This document shows positions 5,798-6,131 of a stretch of 6,131 bases of DNA, one piece after another. The DNA is from Ahrensia sp. (GTDB lineage Bacteria; Pseudomonadota; Alphaproteobacteria; Rhizobiales; Rhizobiaceae), in NCBI GenBank assembly GCA_024639025.1, contig JAHEJF010000127.1:1-6131 (forward strand), written 5' to 3'. A model generated the notes under the pieces. The model was not told the origin of the DNA and did no database searches. It saw only the letters and a list, made by a program, of their open reading frames with translations. How positions within the stretch are numbered: position 1 is the stretch's first letter; each line of letters starts with the position of its first letter. A program made the translations under genes and the position numbers.

Positions 5798-6131
5798 AGC
5801 GGTGGGATTGTGCCAATCGGTATGAGGCCCAATCTTGCTTGCCCCGCATCTATTGTAATCTCTAACTCAATTTCGTCCTGATTTTCCCCCTTGCGCGGTT
5901 GACCGTTTGCAAAGGCGGTGATCAGCGCGGCCGCATCAGGCAGCGCCTGTGTTAGGGTGCTCGACACGGCATCAACATCAATAACACGCACACTCAAGGT
6001 TCCACTCACTAGACCATTCTCAGCCACATTGATCGGCCCGGAGGCCAAAATGCCGCGATCTGGATTGAGCAGCAGTGCAAGACGGTTCAATTGAATATCA
6101 AACCCTCGCAATGATTGCCGTGTACCGAGCA
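5794..6131 (-). CDS. DUF2125 domain-containing protein, C-terminal part (5' end outside window)
   Basis: About 111 codons of a leftward reading frame end in TAG at 5796-5794 and stay open to the window edge. A TTG at 6111 could be taken as a start, but the frame continues upstream (LGTRQS before LRGFDIQLNRLALLLNP), so this is the C-terminal portion of a longer protein. LRGFDIQLNRLALLLNPDRG, then a GPINVAENGLVSGTLSVRV strand pair, DAAALITAFANG, and the closing EIELEITIDAGQARLGLIPIG segment ending IPPL match my memory of DUF2125 proteins. These are long, mostly beta-stranded, probably secreted or periplasmic proteins commonly convergent with tyrA in Hyphomicrobiales; their function is unknown. 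The C-terminal strand repeats resemble AsmA-like lipid-transfer or barrel-lining proteins only loosely. Family assignment is by recognition and not confirmed by search. Confidence 0.75.
   Translation of the reverse strand, partial: LGTRQSLRGFDIQLNRLALLLNPDRGILASGPINVAENGLVSGTLSVRVIDVDAVSSTLTQALPDAAALITAFANGQPRKGENQDEIELEITIDAGQARLGLIPIGTIPPL

Noticed and set aside
1..6131. Mobile elements, CRISPR arrays, tRNA/rRNA genes, toxin-antitoxin or defence modules
   Set aside because: I saw no repeat arrays, transposase or recombinase motifs, clover-leaf sequences or known defence domains on either strand. Almost all of the window is accounted for by ordinary metabolic genes.

Overview
The window looks like ordinary core chromosome of an alphaproteobacterium, most likely of the Hyphomicrobiales (Rhizobiales) type. 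The reasons are the gene order methyltransferase - chorismate mutase - hisC - tyrA with a convergent DUF2125 gene behind it, and detailed family resemblance of the proteins (HisC active-site region, the N-terminus of the methyltransferase, a DUF3108 protein with a paired-cysteine layout). By eye the base composition is only moderately GC-rich, which would suit a marine or lower-GC member; this is an estimate, not a calculation.

Layout. Positions 1-636 (+) hold the 3' part of a DUF3108 protein. At 660-1547 (+) lies a ten-helix DMT/EamA transporter resembling the aromatic amino acid exporter YddG. It meets head-on a DUF985-type cupin gene at 1548-2000 (-); their stop codons abut and form the palindrome TGATCA. 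A 103-base divergent intergenic region (2001-2103) separates the cupin from a rightward gene set: a degenerate class I methyltransferase (2104-2835), an AroQ-type chorismate mutase with an extra C-terminal domain (2931-3722), histidinol-phosphate/aromatic aminotransferase hisC (3746-4858) and prephenate/arogenate dehydrogenase tyrA (4862-5797). The last stop codon overlaps that of a leftward DUF2125 gene (5794-6131, cut by the window end).

How the genes work together. Chorismate mutase makes prephenate from chorismate. TyrA oxidatively decarboxylates prephenate (or arogenate). The HisC-family aminotransferase can supply the transamination step of tyrosine/phenylalanine synthesis as well as, or instead of, the histidine step. 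The YddG-like transporter upstream could export aromatic products, but that link is inferred from similarity and proximity only. The methyltransferase travels with this cluster in related genomes (from memory), but its substrate is unknown to me.

I saw no mobile elements, CRISPR arrays, tRNA or rRNA genes, phage genes or obvious defence system. There is no sign of a wholly new system. The points worth a second look are the stop-to-stop gene junctions, the C-terminal domain of the chorismate mutase, the unassigned methyltransferase, the possible NADP preference of TyrA, and the YddG-like transporter beside aromatic genes.
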